Source: Deinococcus sp. AB2017081
GTDB lineage: Bacteria > Deinococcota > Deinococci > Deinococcales > Deinococcaceae
DNA: 64,000 nucleotides
Direction of reading: 5' to 3'
Assembly (NCBI RefSeq): GCF_034440735.1
Contig: NZ_CP140098.1
Coordinates: 233,501 to 297,500, forward strand
How positions within the stretch are numbered: position 1 is the first letter of the stretch; each line of letters opens with the position of its first letter. Under the pieces are notes generated by a model. It did no database searches and was not told where the DNA came from. It saw nothing but the letters and a program-made list of their open reading frames with translations. The position numbers were made by a program, and so were the translations under genes. Shown here one piece after another: positions 20,122-29,488 of this stretch.

Positions 20122-20471
20122 ACACCACACCGATCACCCTGAAGATCACGACGACTGCCCGGGGCGAATGCCGCGTGCTCAGCCTCGAGGGCCGGCTGGA
20201 CGCCCACCAGGTGGGAGCACTCATCGACGCGGCCGAGCCGCTCGCGCCGACCACCCGGCTCGATCTGGGGGGCGTGAGCTTCATGGACTCCAGCGGTCTG
20301 GCGTCGCTGGTGCGCCTGAACCGCACCGCAGCGGCCCAGAACATGAAGCTCGAGATCCTGAATGTCCGCGACGCCGTGCGGCTGGCGATGGAGATCACCG
20401 GCCTCTACGCTGTGCTGCCTGTCGTGGACACCGGCCCGTCAGCCGGCGGCGCAGCCCATGGCTCGGTCTGA
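20118..20471 (+). CDS. STAS-domain anti-anti-sigma-type protein A
   Basis: 117-aa single-domain STAS protein like SpoIIAA/RsbV. The phosphorylation site lies in VSFMDSSGLASL, with S58/S59 after D57. In the family, the unphosphorylated form binds and removes a kinase-type partner. It overlaps the glycosyltransferase stop (ATGA) and the phosphatase/kinase start by 14 bp. Its position inside a glycan operon suggests it controls a biosynthetic protein rather than a sigma factor; this is inference. Confidence 0.85.
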   Translation: MNTTPITLKITTTARGECRVLSLEGRLDAHQVGALIDAAEPLAPTTRLDLGGVSFMDSSGLASLVRLNRTAAAQNMKLEILNVRDAVRLAMEITGLYAVLPVVDTGPSAGGAAHGSV

Positions 20472-22044
20472 ACCAGGGGCGCTGGGCGGCACGCCCGCTG
20501 CCCTGGAGACCGACGCGGTCTATGCCGATCTGCTCACGCAGGTCGCGGACATCAGCGATCAGGTCGTGTTCCTGCAGCGTCTGATCCCGCAGGTGCTGGG
20601 CATGACGACCGACGCCCAGGCCGCCGGCCTGGTGCAGGAGGCGGCGGCGCTGCTGAACACGCCCCGCGCCGCGCTGTTTCTCGACGGCCGATGGGTGGGC
20701 GGCGCGCCCGGATGGCTCCAGGGCTGTGCGGCACCGCAGCAGCCGCAGGTGCTGAGCACCGGGCGGGTCTACACCGGCCCGCCGTACCGGGACGCGTGGC
20801 GGCCCACCGCGCTGCTGAGCGTGCCCTTCCCGCGCGGCTGGGTGGCGCTGTGGGGCAAACGGCAGTTCCAGGCGGGCGAACGCCGACTGCTGGAGGCCTT
20901 CGTGAGCCTGCTCGACTCGGCGCTGCAGGCCGTGCAGGCCCGCCAGGAGGCCGAGCACCACGCCGCCGCCCAGCGCGACCGGGTGCAGGCCCGCGCGGTG
21001 TGGCGCCACGTGGTGCCCGAACAGCTCGACGATCCCCCCGGCTACCGCGTGGAGGTGCACTCGCAGCCGGCCAGCGATTTCGGCGGGGACTTCCAGTTCC
21101 AGGAGCGCGACTGGCTGGTCGTGGGCGACGTGAGCGGCAAGGGCCTGCCCGCCGCGATCCTCACGGCGATGTTCGCCGCCACGCTGCCGGTCGCCGCGCG
21201 GCGCGACGATCTGGCCGGCGCGCTGTCCGAGGCGCTGTACCGCCACCTGGAACGTGCGCAGGCCTTCTGCACGCTGGCGGCGCTGCGGCTGTCGCCGACC
21301 GGCGGCGTCCGCGTGCTGAACCTGGGCCACCCGCCCGCCCTGCTGCGGCGGGCCGACGGCACGCTGGAACGCTTCGCGGCCCAGGCCCCGCCGCTGGGCA
21401 CCTTCCCGATCGAGGATCTGGCCGGCGTGCCGGTGTGGCTGCATCCGGGCGACCAGCTGCTGCTGTACAGCGACGGCCTGAGCGAGGCCGAGCGCGGGGA
21501 CGGCGCCGCCGAGACCCAGCTCGGGCTGGACGCCGTGCAGCAGCTTGCACACGCGGCCACGACCCCACGCCGCTTCATCACGGGGGCGCTGCAGGCCCTG
21601 CACGGCTACCGCGTGATGGATGACCTGACGCTGCTGGCCGTGCAGCGCGACCCGGCGCAGCGCAGCGTCACGCTGACCCTGCCCGGCTCCCTGGACGTCC
21701 TGCCGGACGTGGGCGAGGCGCTGCGCCGCGTGGGCGGCGACGACCACCCGGCCAGGCTGGGCGCGGAACTGGCCGTGACCGAACTGGTCGTGAACGCGGT
21801 GGTGCACGGCGGAGCCACACGGATCACGCTGCGGGCCCACGCGGACGCCGACCACCTGTACGTGACGCTCCACGACGACGGCACGGCGCACGACCCGACC
21901 GCGCAGCCGACCGGCCCGGCCGGCGAACTGCGCGAACACGGCTACGGCCTGCTGATCGTGCGCCGCTGTACCGGGGTGTGGGCGTACGACCGCAGCGGCC
22001 CCCTGAACCGCCAGACCCTGCAATTCCGCGCCCCGGCACCCTGA
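20458..22044 (+). CDS. PP2C (SpoIIE) phosphatase with C-terminal anti-sigma-type kinase domain
   Basis: 528 aa in three parts. An N-terminal GAF-like sensory region spans about 35-165. A PP2C/SpoIIE phosphatase follows (about 200-395), with metal-binding motifs ASDFGGDFQF, VVGDVSGKGLPAA and LYSDGLSEAERG plus MDDLTLLAV. The HATPase_c_2 kinase (about 400-525) has an N-box VTELVVNAVVHGG and a closing EHGYGLLIVRR. It unites in one chain the phosphatase that activates STAS proteins and the kinase that inactivates them, so it can set the phosphorylation state of both neighbouring STAS proteins. Start ATG at 20458; cytoplasmic. Confidence 0.87.
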   Translation: MARSEPGALGGTPAALETDAVYADLLTQVADISDQVVFLQRLIPQVLGMTTDAQAAGLVQEAAALLNTPRAALFLDGRWVGGAPGWLQGCAAPQQPQVLSTGRVYTGPPYRDAWRPTALLSVPFPRGWVALWGKRQFQAGERRLLEAFVSLLDSALQAVQARQEAEHHAAAQRDRVQARAVWRHVVPEQLDDPPGYRVEVHSQPASDFGGDFQFQERDWLVVGDVSGKGLPAAILTAMFAATLPVAARRDDLAGALSEALYRHLERAQAFCTLAALRLSPTGGVRVLNLGHPPALLRRADGTLERFAAQAPPLGTFPIEDLAGVPVWLHPGDQLLLYSDGLSEAERGDGAAETQLGLDAVQQLAHAATTPRRFITGALQALHGYRVMDDLTLLAVQRDPAQRSVTLTLPGSLDVLPDVGEALRRVGGDDHPARLGAELAVTELVVNAVVHGGATRITLRAHADADHLYVTLHDDGTAHDPTAQPTGPAGELREHGYGLLIVRRCTGVWAYDRSGPLNRQTLQFRAPAP

Positions 22045-22080
22045 CTCCATCCCTCCCACCGCCCTGCCAGGAGACTTCCG

Positions 22081-22398
22081 ATGAACATCACCGATCCCCA
22101 GCCCCGCGCCGACGGCCACGCGCTCCACGTGTCGGGACGGCTCGACGCCCAGACGGCCGCCACGTTCCGCAGCACCCTGCAGGCGCACCTCGCCGGTCAC
22201 ACCGGCCACCTGTACCTGAACCTCGCGGACGTGAGTTTCATGGATTCCAGCGCCCTGGCCGGGGTCGTGGCGACCCTCAAGGCGCTGCGGGCGCGGGGCG
22301 ACGAACTGCGCCTGACCGGGGCCGGTCCGGCGGTCCGGGAACTGCTGTCCCTGACCCTGCTCGACCGCGTGCTGCCCCTGCGGGAGGATCTGGCGTGA
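22081..22398 (+). CDS. STAS-domain anti-anti-sigma-type protein B
   Basis: 105-aa STAS protein with the same phospho-site context as protein A: DVSFMDSSALAGV, S56/S57. AGGAG lies 8 nt upstream of the ATG. Paralogue A shares the core but differs in its ends, so the two may bind different partners. It ends in an overlap with the receiver gene (GTGA). Confidence 0.85.
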   Translation: MNITDPQPRADGHALHVSGRLDAQTAATFRSTLQAHLAGHTGHLYLNLADVSFMDSSALAGVVATLKALRARGDELRLTGAGPAVRELLSLTLLDRVLPLREDLA

Positions 22399-22805
22399 GC
22401 GGGTGGATGCCCGCCAACATGACGCTGTTCGGACAGGTGACGGCCCAGCACATCCTGGTCATCGAGGACGCGCCCGCCATGCGGCTGCTGGTGCGGCACA
22501 TCCTGGAACAGGCCGGGCACCACCCGGTCGTGGTGGGGAGCGTCCCCGACGCCCTGGCAGAACTCGAACTGGGCGTGGTCGACGTGATCGTCAGCGACCT
22601 GTACCTGCCGGGCCAGAGCGGCCTGGATCTGCTGCGCACCCTGCGCCAGCAGCCGGACGCGCCGCCGGTGGTGATGCTCACGAGTGCCGGCGAGGATCGC
22701 CTGCGCGAGGAGGCGGTGACGCTGGGCGCACGCGCCTTCCTGACCAAGCCCTTCAGCCGCTACGAACTGCTGGACGCGGTCTTCGTGGCCACCCGGCCGC
22801 ACTGA
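22395..22805 (+). CDS. Stand-alone response-regulator receiver domain
   Basis: 136 aa containing one CheY-like receiver and no output domain. The phospho-acceptor is D68 in VIVSDLYLPGQSG; the acidic pocket is in LVIEDAPAM, the switch threonine in MLTSAGED and the lysine in FLTKPFSRYE. The GTG start is set by GGGAGG 8 nt upstream and the overlap with the STAS stop. Its cognate kinase is not in the operon. It probably brings a phosphorelay signal into the partner-switching module. Confidence 0.85.
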   Translation: MSGWMPANMTLFGQVTAQHILVIEDAPAMRLLVRHILEQAGHHPVVVGSVPDALAELELGVVDVIVSDLYLPGQSGLDLLRTLRQQPDAPPVVMLTSAGEDRLREEAVTLGARAFLTKPFSRYELLDAVFVATRPH

Positions 22806-22814
22806 GGCTGTGAC

Positions 22815-22895
22815 ATGACCACCCCGCCGGACTGGATCGAACTTCCACTGCGCCGCACGATCCGCGCGGTCTGGAAGCGCTTCAGTCCGGTGTGA
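22815..22895 (+). CDS. Possible 26-aa peptide in the operon
   Basis: ATG at 22815 preceded by GAGG encodes a short basic peptide (MTTPPDWIELPLRRTIRAVW and six more residues). It fills the only gap between the receiver gene (9 nt before) and the GT-C-like gene (7 nt after), which supports a real small gene. Function unknown. Confidence 0.35.
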   Translation: MTTPPDWIELPLRRTIRAVWKRFSPV

Positions 22896-22902
22896 GGGTC
22901 AC

Positions 22903-25900
22903 GTGGCCCTGCGTCTGCCACCGGCGGCCACGTGGCGCTGGCCGCAGGTGCGGCCCACCGCGCACAGTGCCGGCCCGCACAGTGCCGGCCCGCGCAGTGC
23001 CCGTCCCCTGAGCCGCGACGAGCGGGCCGGGCGGCAGCTGCTCGCGCTGGCCCTGCTGCTGGTCGCGGTGCTGCACGGCTCGCAGCTGCTGAGCGGCAGC
23101 TTCCTGCGCACCTACGACGCCCTGATCCACGTCTTTTTCGGCTCGCACTACGCGCAGCACTGGTTCGATCCGTGGGAGCCGCGCTGGTACACCGGCTTCT
23201 CGCTCACGTCGTACCCGCCGCTGAGCCATTTCCTGATCGGCACCCTGAGCTATCCGCTGGGCCTGCTGGGGGCCTTCGCGGCCACGCAGCTGCTCGCGCT
23301 GAGCGGCATCACCATCGGCATCTACCGCTTCGGGAAGCTGCTGGTGCCGGCCCGCGCCGCCGGCTACGGCGCGGTGCTGCTGGTGCTGTCGAGCGCCATC
23401 GCCGAGACCGTGCAGGTGTTCGGGCAGCTGCCCACCACCCTGAGCCTGGGGCTGCTGCTCAACGCCATTCCGTACGCGGCCGGCTACATCCGCACCGGGC
23501 AGCGGGCGCTGCTCCTGAAGGGCGCGGCCTTCACGGCGGCCACGACCGCCGCGCACCACGTCACCACACTGTTCGGCTCGGTGTTCTTCGTCGCGCCCGT
23601 GGTGCTGGCGCTGGTGCTGGAGGGCGCGGCCCGCCCCCGCCCGGGCGAGCCGCAGGGGCGCGGGGTGATCGCCCGCATGGGCCGCCGGGTGTACCGCCTG
23701 CTGCCGCGCGTGTACCGCAGCGGTATCTACGGCGCGCTGGCGATCACGGCGCTGGTCATGGTGGTGCTGCCGTACTGGCTGTGGAGCCGCGCCGATCCGA
23801 TCACGCAGGTATCGATCCCGCACGGCAGCCGCGAGAACTTCCTGGTGCGCCGCGAGTTCGGCTTCATGTTCTGGCTGGTGCCGTGGGCCACGCTGCTGCC
23901 GCTGTACGCCGACGCGATCCGGCGCGGCCTGCAGCCCTTCCGCTCGCTGCCGCGCTGGCCCGTCACGGCCAGCATCCTGCTGCTGAGTCTGCTGGGCACC
24001 GGCGGCACCACCCCCATCCCGAAGCTGCTGCTGCGCGGGGCCTTCGACATCCTGACCCTCGACCGCTTCACGTTCTGGGCGACCATCCTGATCCTGCCGT
24101 ACGCGGGGCTGGTGCTGGAATCGTGGCGGCACGGGGCGCTGCGCTCGCTGGCCGTGGCGCGGCTGGGCCGCCGGGTGCACCGCCTGCTGAGCGTGCTGGG
24201 CCTGGCCGGCGCGGCCACGCTGTCGGTGCTGGTCTGTACCCTGACCTACCAGCGCCGCTTCCAGCCCGAGCGCATCGACGTGGCCCCGCTGGTGCGGTTC
24301 CTGGAGCAGGGCGACCACCTGAACTACCGTTACATGACGCTGGGCTTCGGCGACCAGATGGCGTGGCTGGCGGCGAACACCCGCGCGACCAGCCCCGACG
24401 GCAACTACCACTCGGCCCGCCGCCTGCCCGAGCTGACGACCACGCCCGTCGAGCGGCTGGAGGGGGCCAAGTACACAGGCGTGCCGGGCCTGGCGAGCCT
24501 GACACAGTTCCTGACCATGCCGGCCAAGTACCACCTGCGCTTCATCCTGTCGAACGACGCCTTCTATGACCCCATGCTGCACGCGCTGGGCTGGGAGCGT
24601 CAGGGCACGCTGCCGGGCAACATCATGGTGTGGGAACACCCGGGGATTCCGGCGCTGCCCACCCGGCTGCCCCGGCGCGAACTGCCCGCGTGGCAGCGGC
24701 TGATGTGGGGGCTGCTGCCGCCGGGCGCGGCGATCGCGGCGCTGCTCAGCCTGGGGGTGCGGGTGGGGCCCGTGCCCCCGCTGCAGCGCACGCGGCGGTT
24801 CTGGGTGCGCTGGCTGCGCGAGGACAGCGCGGACGCCCCGCCGGGACGCGGCGCGTGGTGGGGCCGGCTGGCGCAGGTCCGGCCGCTGGCCCGCTGGCGC
24901 TCGCGCCTGCGCCGACGTGGACGGCTGGGCCTGCGCGAGCGCTGGCGGGCGGTGCTGCTGCTGACCGCCGTGGGCCTGGCGGGCCTGGGCAGCGCCGCGT
25001 GGCTGCTGCGGCCCCAGCCGACCGTGCCGGGGGCCATCCTGGCGTACTGGGACGCCATCGACTTCAAGCGCTTCGGGGAGGCCTACACCTTCATCCTGCC
25101 GCAGGGCGGCCTGACCGAGGAACGCTGGCGGCTCGACCTGTCGGTGGTCGGCGGCCTGCGCAGCGGCTACGCCAAGCTCGACCGCCTGGAGGTCATGGAC
25201 GTGACGTACACCGGCGACCCGGCGCGGGTGGGCAGCTCGGCCAGCGCCCGCGTGCAGCTCACGTGGTTCACGGCGCTGGGCGAGCGGCGCGAGGTCATCC
25301 GTCAGGAACTGCGGCGCACGCCGGCCGGGTGGCGGCTGCTGGCCCGGCCCCAGCTCACCGTGCGCCCGCCCGAGCGCGTCGTCCCGCTGCCCGCCCTGGA
25401 GCGCACCCTGCCGCCCGTCGCGGTCCCGATCCGGGTGCTGTCCTCGCGGGTGGTCGCGGCGGGCAGTGCGCCGGGTGCCCGCGACCTCGTGGCCGTGGTC
25501 GGGGAGGTCGTGAACGACGGGCCGCTGCCGGCCGCCATCACGATCACCGCGACCCTCACGGACGCCGTCGGCACCGAGCTGGCGCGCAACGACGCGGCCG
25601 AGCGGGCGCTGCACCACCTGCTGCCGGGCGAGCGCAGCCCCTTCCTGGTGCGCTTCGACGGGGCCGGCCTCCGCGTGACCCCGGCCGAGGTGGCCGCCTT
25701 CCACGTGCGGGCCCAGGGCACGGCCAGCACGCGCAGCACCGACCGCAGCCTGAACCTGTGGCGCAGCGGCGCGGCCGTGCGCGTGGAGAACACCGGCGCG
25801 ACCGAGGCGACCATCACCAACGTGATCACGGCGCTGCGCGACGACCGGGGCGTGGCGTGGGTCACGCAGTCCTTCCTGCTGGAAGCGGTGCCGCCCATGC

Positions 25901-26046
25901 AGGCCCGCACCGCGCCGCTGCACCTGGAACTGCCGCCCGGCTACCGCGAGCTGCGCCCCGGCACCGGATCGCCGGCCGTGCCGCTGCGGAGCACGCCGCT
26001 GGAGGTCACGGTGGTCGCGGACGCCTTCCGCCGGGAGGTGCCGTGA
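22903..26046 (+). CDS. Large GT-C-like membrane protein A with extracytoplasmic C-terminal domains
   Basis: 1047 aa. After a basic N-terminus, about a dozen membrane segments span residues 45-480, with another near 690. The first outer loop has YDALIHVFFGSHYAQHWFD then PWEPRWYTGFSLTSYPPLSH, the acidic and W..G....PPL features of lipid-linked sugar transferases of the GT-C superfamily. The C-terminal 340 residues look like an NTF2-like domain (about 700-820) and beta-sandwich domains (VVGEVVNDGPLPAAITITATL). It is paralogous to the protein at 29489. A transferase or polymerase acting on polyprenyl-linked sugars is likely but not proven. Start GTG. Confidence 0.7.
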   Translation: MALRLPPAATWRWPQVRPTAHSAGPHSAGPRSARPLSRDERAGRQLLALALLLVAVLHGSQLLSGSFLRTYDALIHVFFGSHYAQHWFDPWEPRWYTGFSLTSYPPLSHFLIGTLSYPLGLLGAFAATQLLALSGITIGIYRFGKLLVPARAAGYGAVLLVLSSAIAETVQVFGQLPTTLSLGLLLNAIPYAAGYIRTGQRALLLKGAAFTAATTAAHHVTTLFGSVFFVAPVVLALVLEGAARPRPGEPQGRGVIARMGRRVYRLLPRVYRSGIYGALAITALVMVVLPYWLWSRADPITQVSIPHGSRENFLVRREFGFMFWLVPWATLLPLYADAIRRGLQPFRSLPRWPVTASILLLSLLGTGGTTPIPKLLLRGAFDILTLDRFTFWATILILPYAGLVLESWRHGALRSLAVARLGRRVHRLLSVLGLAGAATLSVLVCTLTYQRRFQPERIDVAPLVRFLEQGDHLNYRYMTLGFGDQMAWLAANTRATSPDGNYHSARRLPELTTTPVERLEGAKYTGVPGLASLTQFLTMPAKYHLRFILSNDAFYDPMLHALGWERQGTLPGNIMVWEHPGIPALPTRLPRRELPAWQRLMWGLLPPGAAIAALLSLGVRVGPVPPLQRTRRFWVRWLREDSADAPPGRGAWWGRLAQVRPLARWRSRLRRRGRLGLRERWRAVLLLTAVGLAGLGSAAWLLRPQPTVPGAILAYWDAIDFKRFGEAYTFILPQGGLTEERWRLDLSVVGGLRSGYAKLDRLEVMDVTYTGDPARVGSSASARVQLTWFTALGERREVIRQELRRTPAGWRLLARPQLTVRPPERVVPLPALERTLPPVAVPIRVLSSRVVAAGSAPGARDLVAVVGEVVNDGPLPAAITITATLTDAVGTELARNDAAERALHHLLPGERSPFLVRFDGAGLRVTPAEVAAFHVRAQGTASTRSTDRSLNLWRSGAAVRVENTGATEATITNVITALRDDRGVAWVTQSFLLEAVPPMQARTAPLHLELPPGYRELRPGTGSPAVPLRSTPLEVTVVADAFRREVP

Positions 26047-26732
26047 CGGGCCGGGCCGCTGCTGTCCTCGCGGGAGTGCTCCTCGCCGGGCTGGTCGCGT
26101 GTCAGCGTCCGGCGGATCTCATGCTCGTGCCGCAGACCGCGCCGGTTGTGGTTCCCACGGCGCTGAACCCACCCCCGCCGGTCGCCCGTGGCACGCTGAA
26201 CCTCACGCCGGACGTCGTGCGGATCGGCCGGCGCGAGCCGTGGGCGCTGAGCGCCACCCTGACCGACGCGGCGGGCACGCCCGTGCGGGACGGCACGCTG
26301 GTCACCCTGACGGGACGCGGCCCCGGCGGAGCGGAACTCGTCGCGGCGCGGGCCACCGTCAACGGTGTGGCCCGCTGGATCCTGCTGCCCGACACAGCCG
26401 GCGCGTGGACGCTGGACGTGCACGCGGGGACGTGGCACGCGCAGACCCGTGGTGTCGCCCGCTCGGCCCTGCTGGGCGGCGTCCCGCCCCTGCTGTGGGG
26501 CGGTGACCGGCTGCGGATCGGCCCCCTGACCTGGGACGACGGCGCGCTGCCGGACGACGGCACCCCGGTCGAGATCGCGGCCCTGGATGACCGGGGCGGC
26601 GGCCTGTGGTCCGCACGGGGGTTCACGGTGCAGGGCCGCGTGGACGTGGACACGCCGCCGCTGCGCGGCGCCCGGACACTGCGGCTGGCGGTGGCGGGCG
26701 CGGTCGTGACCCTGCCGTGGGATTCACCGTGA
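26043..26732 (+). CDS. Predicted lipoprotein A, beta-sandwich type
   Basis: 229 aa beginning with a lipoprotein signal (AVLAGVLLAGLVAC, lipobox cysteine at about residue 20). The rest reads as Ig-like beta structure: LTDAAGTPVRDGTLVTLTGR and SALLGGVPPLLWGG. The GTG start overlaps the stop of the GT-C-like gene (GTGA) and its own stop overlaps the next start in the same way. Likely anchored outside the inner membrane, supporting the membrane protein. Family not recognised; a similar lipoprotein follows the second module copy. Confidence 0.65.
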   Translation: MTGRAAAVLAGVLLAGLVACQRPADLMLVPQTAPVVVPTALNPPPPVARGTLNLTPDVVRIGRREPWALSATLTDAAGTPVRDGTLVTLTGRGPGGAELVAARATVNGVARWILLPDTAGAWTLDVHAGTWHAQTRGVARSALLGGVPPLLWGGDRLRIGPLTWDDGALPDDGTPVEIAALDDRGGGLWSARGFTVQGRVDVDTPPLRGARTLRLAVAGAVVTLPWDSP

Positions 26733-28054
26733 CCGCGCCGCCTGCCGGGCGCCGGCCCGACGGCCACCGGGCCCGCCGCCTGAAGCGGACCGTGTTCGCG
26801 CTGCTGCTGCTGGGGGCGCTGGGGGGCGCGCTGCTGCTGTTACAGGTGCTGGGCCGCGTGTATCCCCGCGTGACCGCCGTACAGGAGCAGGTCAGCGCCC
26901 TGAACCTGGCGCGGCGTCCCGAGCCGGTGCCGCCCCTGCGCTGGCAGCCCGGCCCGGCCGACGCACAGCTGGACGGTGTGTCCCGCGAGGACATCCGCCA
27001 GGCGTACCTGCTGGCCCACGCGGAACTGACCTACGCGCAGCGCTCCGGCGACGTGTCCGGCCTGCCGGGCGTGTTCACCGGCCCGGCCCTGGCGTGGGCA
27101 TACGGGCAGGAGCGCGGCCTGCGGCTCGACTGGAACCACCGCGCGGCCCTGCGTGCCGCTGCACTGTCCGGCCCCGCCCCGGCCGACGGCGACCGCGTGG
27201 CGCTGCGCGACGGATACTGGACGGCCACGGCCTTGCCCGGCGACGCGGCCTGGACGGACATCGTCGTGGCCCGCCGCACCGTGGACGTGACGCTGCGCCG
27301 GGCGGACGGCCGCTGGCGTGTCGAGCAGCTGAGGCCGGTGGGCCAGACGTCGCCCGTGCCCACACCGCCCCCGACCCTGACGCCGGGCGTAGGCACGTGG
27401 CGATCCCTGACGTTGCCGAAGACCTGGGCCGACTGGACACCGCAGACCTGGGACACGTGGCTGGCCCACGTGCGCCGCCGCGACCTGGGGCCGCTGTGGG
27501 TGCCGCTGGCCTGGCCGCCCACCCGCGCCGAGTTGCAGGCCCTGAACCTCGGGGCGGCGCGGGCCGCGCACGCCGGGGTGGCCCTGGTGCCCGCCTTCAC
27601 CACGCCCCTGACGCTGGAGACCGTGCCGCTGCGGGCCCAGGTGATTGCCCTGCTGCCGCCGGGCACGCTGGCCCTCGACCCCGGCCCGGTCGATCCGGCC
27701 GATCCGGGCAGTGTCGCGGCTGTGGGGGCGCTGCGGCTGGCGGCCCCCGGCGTGCCACTGGTGGCGACCCTGCGCGGCGCATCGGCCGACCTCACGGTGG
27801 CGCGGCGGGTGGGCCTGTCGGGCGTGGTGACGGCCGATCCGGCGGTGGCCGCCCGCTTCCCGGACGCGCTGCTGGCCGTGCCCGGCCGGGGCCGGCTGCC
27901 TCCGCTGCCGTGGAAGCGCCGGGCCCAGGACGCGGCCCTGGCGGCGGCCGGCACGCGGGGCGGATGGCAGGCCGCCCTGGCGGACGTGCTCGGCCCGGAC
28001 GGTCAGCCCACGGCGCGCGGGACACGGCTCATCCGCGGGCCTGCCGCGCCCTGA
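26729..28054 (+). CDS. Membrane-anchored barrel-like protein A
   Basis: 441 aa with one N-terminal membrane helix (about 22-44: TVFALLLLGALGGALLLLQV). An extracytoplasmic NTF2-like region follows (about 85-205: REDIRQAYLLAHAELTYAQR ... TVDVTLRRADGRWRVEQL), then a region with the alternating pattern of a TIM barrel, perhaps related to glycoside hydrolases (WTPQTWDTWLAHVRRRDLGP). No complete catalytic acid pair can be named. Homologous in layout to the leftward gene at 28029, with which it overlaps 26 bp tail to tail. Last gene of the operon. Confidence 0.6.
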   Translation: MTAPPAGRRPDGHRARRLKRTVFALLLLGALGGALLLLQVLGRVYPRVTAVQEQVSALNLARRPEPVPPLRWQPGPADAQLDGVSREDIRQAYLLAHAELTYAQRSGDVSGLPGVFTGPALAWAYGQERGLRLDWNHRAALRAAALSGPAPADGDRVALRDGYWTATALPGDAAWTDIVVARRTVDVTLRRADGRWRVEQLRPVGQTSPVPTPPPTLTPGVGTWRSLTLPKTWADWTPQTWDTWLAHVRRRDLGPLWVPLAWPPTRAELQALNLGAARAAHAGVALVPAFTTPLTLETVPLRAQVIALLPPGTLALDPGPVDPADPGSVAAVGALRLAAPGVPLVATLRGASADLTVARRVGLSGVVTADPAVAARFPDALLAVPGRGRLPPLPWKRRAQDAALAAAGTRGGWQAALADVLGPDGQPTARGTRLIRGPAAP

Positions 28055-29435
28055 GGTTCACGCGGCGGGTGCGCCGCCATTCGAGCACGAGCAGCAGCAG
28101 CAGCGGCGACAGTTCGGTCAGGACGGCAGGCAGGCCGGGGGGCCGGGCCTCGCCGCGCACGCCCCGCGCCTCGGGGCGGAACGAGCCGTCCGGGGTGAGC
28201 AGGCCGCGCGTGCCGCCGGGTTCGTCGTACAGGGTACCGACCTCCAGCCCGCCCGGATGCGCGGCGACGAACTGCTGCACCTGCCACGCCCGTCGGGCGT
28301 CGGTCAGGGGCCAGCCGGGCCACCAGCGCAGGCGGTAGGTCGGCCACGCGCCGCGCCCCACGCGGAACTCGGCCGCGCCGGGGGCGACGTCGCCGCGCAG
28401 CCCGATGGGCACGCCGGGCTGCCGGTCGCGGATCACGCGCCGCCACACGTCCAGCCGCTCGGCGGTGGGAGCCGTGCCGGGAGCGAGCAGCACGCCGGCC
28501 ACGCCCGGATCCGGCGGCACGGCCCGCAGCGCGGCGTCCAGCGCCGGCAGCAGCAGCGGATCGAGGGCCGGGGCCTGCACGTCCAGCATGACGGCCACCT
28601 GGGCGGCGCGGGCCGCGGTCAGCACCGTGCGCAGCGGCGCGGCCAGGGCAGTCACGGCGCGGGGGCCGGCACGGAGATCCACCGCCAGCAGCAGCGTATC
28701 GAGCCGCAGTTCCCGCACCGCGCTCACGTCGCGCTGCAGGGTGTCGGCGCGGCGCGTCCACCACTCAGGGCCGGCCCGCACGGCGCGGACGCCGGCCGGG
28801 GGCACGCCGGGCAGCGCCGGGGGCAGCTCGCGGTCGGCCATGACCCGCTGGTGGTGGGTGCGCCAGTTGCCGTCGTCCAGCATCATGACGACATCCAGCG
28901 TGCGGGTCGCCACGCGCAGCACCTCGGGCGGGGTGCCGGCGTCCGGGTTCACGGCCACGTACCGGAAGGTGTCCGTGAACGCGACCGTCGTGCCGTCCGG
29001 GGCATAGAAGCGCAGCTGCGGCGCATGCGCCCAGGTCAGCAGGGCGTTTCCGCTGGCGGCGGTGGCGCGGGCATCCTCCAGCGCGGCCGACTGGAACAGA
29101 TCCTCCAGCCCGGCCACGGTGCCGCTGCGCACGGCGTAGCGGAGCTCGCGCTCGCCGCGCAGCCACGCATCCGTGATCGCCTCGCGGGTCGAGGCTTCCA
29201 TCTCGCGGGGGCTGCCCAGGTCGGGCCGCCACGCCAGGATGCCGCCCCCGTCGCCCAGGGCGCCCACGGCGGTCTGCGCGTCGGCGGACGCCGACCCGCT
29301 CCGGGCCGCCAGCAGCGCCCGCACGCCCAGACCCAGCAGCACCAGCCCCAGCAGCGCCACCAGCAGCGCAGCCACCAGCAACAGCGCGGGCCGGGGCCGG
29401 GCACGGAGGGGGCGGGGGGCCACGCCCGCATTCAA
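28029..29435 (-). CDS. Membrane-anchored barrel-like protein B
   Basis: 468 aa with an N-terminal membrane helix (about 18-43), an NTF2-like region (AITDAWLRGERELRYAVRSG ... RTLDVVMMLDDGNWRTHHQR), a glycosidase-like barrel and a C-terminal membrane helix (TELSPLLLLLVLEWRRTRR). TYRLRWWPGWPLTDARRAW and VGTLYDEPGGTRGLL resemble the end of GH5/GH2-type barrels. TTG start at 29435; a GTG four codons in is equally possible. It is the reversed counterpart of barrel protein A, and is divergent from GT-C-like gene B across a 53-bp gap. Confidence 0.6.
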   Translation of the reverse strand: MNAGVAPRPLRARPRPALLLVAALLVALLGLVLLGLGVRALLAARSGSASADAQTAVGALGDGGGILAWRPDLGSPREMEASTREAITDAWLRGERELRYAVRSGTVAGLEDLFQSAALEDARATAASGNALLTWAHAPQLRFYAPDGTTVAFTDTFRYVAVNPDAGTPPEVLRVATRTLDVVMMLDDGNWRTHHQRVMADRELPPALPGVPPAGVRAVRAGPEWWTRRADTLQRDVSAVRELRLDTLLLAVDLRAGPRAVTALAAPLRTVLTAARAAQVAVMLDVQAPALDPLLLPALDAALRAVPPDPGVAGVLLAPGTAPTAERLDVWRRVIRDRQPGVPIGLRGDVAPGAAEFRVGRGAWPTYRLRWWPGWPLTDARRAWQVQQFVAAHPGGLEVGTLYDEPGGTRGLLTPDGSFRPEARGVRGEARPPGLPAVLTELSPLLLLLVLEWRRTRRVNLRARQARG

Positions 29436-29476
29436 GCATGGGCCCGGCGTTCAGACGCGCGTGACGGCCCGTGTCG

Positions 29477-29482
29477 TAGCGT
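29477..29482 (+). promoter_or_regulatory. -10 box of GT-C-like gene B
   Basis: TAGCGT ends 6 nt before the ATG at 29489, in the 53-bp divergent gap. Confidence 0.5.
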
Positions 29483-29488
29483 GGCGCC

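Noticed and set aside
22395..22805. Transcriptional response regulator
   Set aside because: The protein ends after the receiver domain; no DNA-binding domain follows.
22882..25923. A 1013-codon open frame on the minus strand
   Set aside because: It lies opposite the GT-C-like gene. Its product is low-complexity Gln, Arg and His, typical of antisense frames in high-GC DNA, and no start signal is present.
16989..28054. Pel or cellulose synthesis operon
   Set aside because: A flippase, a GT4 and a GAF-like domain are shared with Pel clusters in a general way, but no PelA-like hydrolase/deacetylase, outer-membrane porin or cellulose synthase motif (such as QxxRW) is seen.
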